A stretch of 64,000 nucleotides of DNA from contig JBMNJC010000023.1 in the NCBI GenBank assembly GCA_050951465.1, positions 40,936-104,935 on the forward strand, read 5' to 3'. The notes below the pieces were generated by a model that made no database searches, was not told the DNA's origin, and saw only the letters and a list, made by a program, of their open reading frames with translations. Position numbers and translations under genes: made by a program. Positions 63,960-64,000 of this stretch are shown one piece after another. The DNA comes from JAAZHD01 sp012510895. GTDB lineage: Bacteria > Bacillota > Clostridia > Caldicoprobacterales > DTU083. Each line of letters opens with the position of its first letter. Within the stretch, counting starts at the first letter, position 1.

Positions 63960-64000
63960 TCAATTATTATGATGTTTACCAGCTATGTGAGTCGTAACAG

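Overview
The window is a low-to-moderate GC chromosomal segment of an anaerobic or fermentative Firmicute, most likely a member of the class Clostridia. The case rests on a class II (Firmicute-type) galT, a Rex redox repressor, a two-subunit iron-sulfur L-serine dehydratase, a fused long PurL, a DUF4364 gene, a valine T-box leader, HgdC-type dehydratase activase genes and AGGAGG-type ribosome binding sites. The species cannot be named from the sequence.

Layout. 1-8.3 kb: divergent galK/galT, a rhomboid protease, a PfkB sugar-phosphate kinase, manA overlapping rex, and an ABC-F ATPase gene cut near its 3' end by an IS256-type element (8272-9784, with an 8-bp target duplication). 10.1-17.7 kb: a tight leftward catabolic cluster of Gfo/Idh dehydrogenase (frameshifted), TIM-barrel isomerase, PIG-L/LmbE deacetylase, NagB-like deaminase, serine hydrolase, PfkB kinase and mannitol-1-phosphate-dehydrogenase-like enzyme. 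It looks like a pathway for an acetylated amino sugar or a derivative, and its substrate is unknown. 17.7-24.9 kb: one leftward operon of a MacB/HlyD-like ABC exporter (one ATPase carries a C-terminal AbrB-like domain) leading into sdaAB-sdaAA. 25.0-28.7 kb: purL, whose glutaminase domain lacks the nucleophilic cysteine. 29-30.5 kb: a degenerate IS256-type element and a 125-bp nested palindrome. 30.6-41.9 kb: a lipoprotein, then a LacI-controlled leftward operon (old-yellow-enzyme-type Fe-S flavoprotein, LacI, SDR, FAD flavoprotein, glycerol-1-phosphate-dehydrogenase-like protein, glycerol kinase) and a two-gene dehydrogenase/isomerase unit. 42.1-42.7 kb: tRNA-Glu, tRNA-Gln and a probable 6S RNA, each with a recognisable promoter. 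42.8-45.9 kb: three genes of the 2-hydroxyacyl-CoA dehydratase activase type. 46.1-48.1 kb: an HPr-like protein without the active-site histidine, separated from its terminator by a frameshifted IS. 48.2-53.7 kb: a DUF4364 regulator, a T-box-controlled valS-folC unit and pgsA. 53.9-60.1 kb: glutamate dehydrogenase, then an ABC transporter and a kinase-less PASTA-repeat membrane protein. 60.2-64 kb: a fumarylacetoacetase-family hydrolase, a YyaL/DUF255 protein and a decayed sigma-factor-like gene.

The two central catabolic regions (10-17.7 kb and 31.4-41.9 kb) share enzyme families: Gfo/Idh dehydrogenases, TIM-barrel isomerases and sugar kinases. Neither encodes a transporter, so uptake must be supplied from elsewhere. 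They are the best candidates for an undescribed pathway. Several genes (ABC-F remnant, Gfo/Idh, two transposases, sigma-like gene) carry single-base frameshifts or a nonsense codon. Some lie at homopolymer runs, so sequencing error should be excluded before they are called decay.
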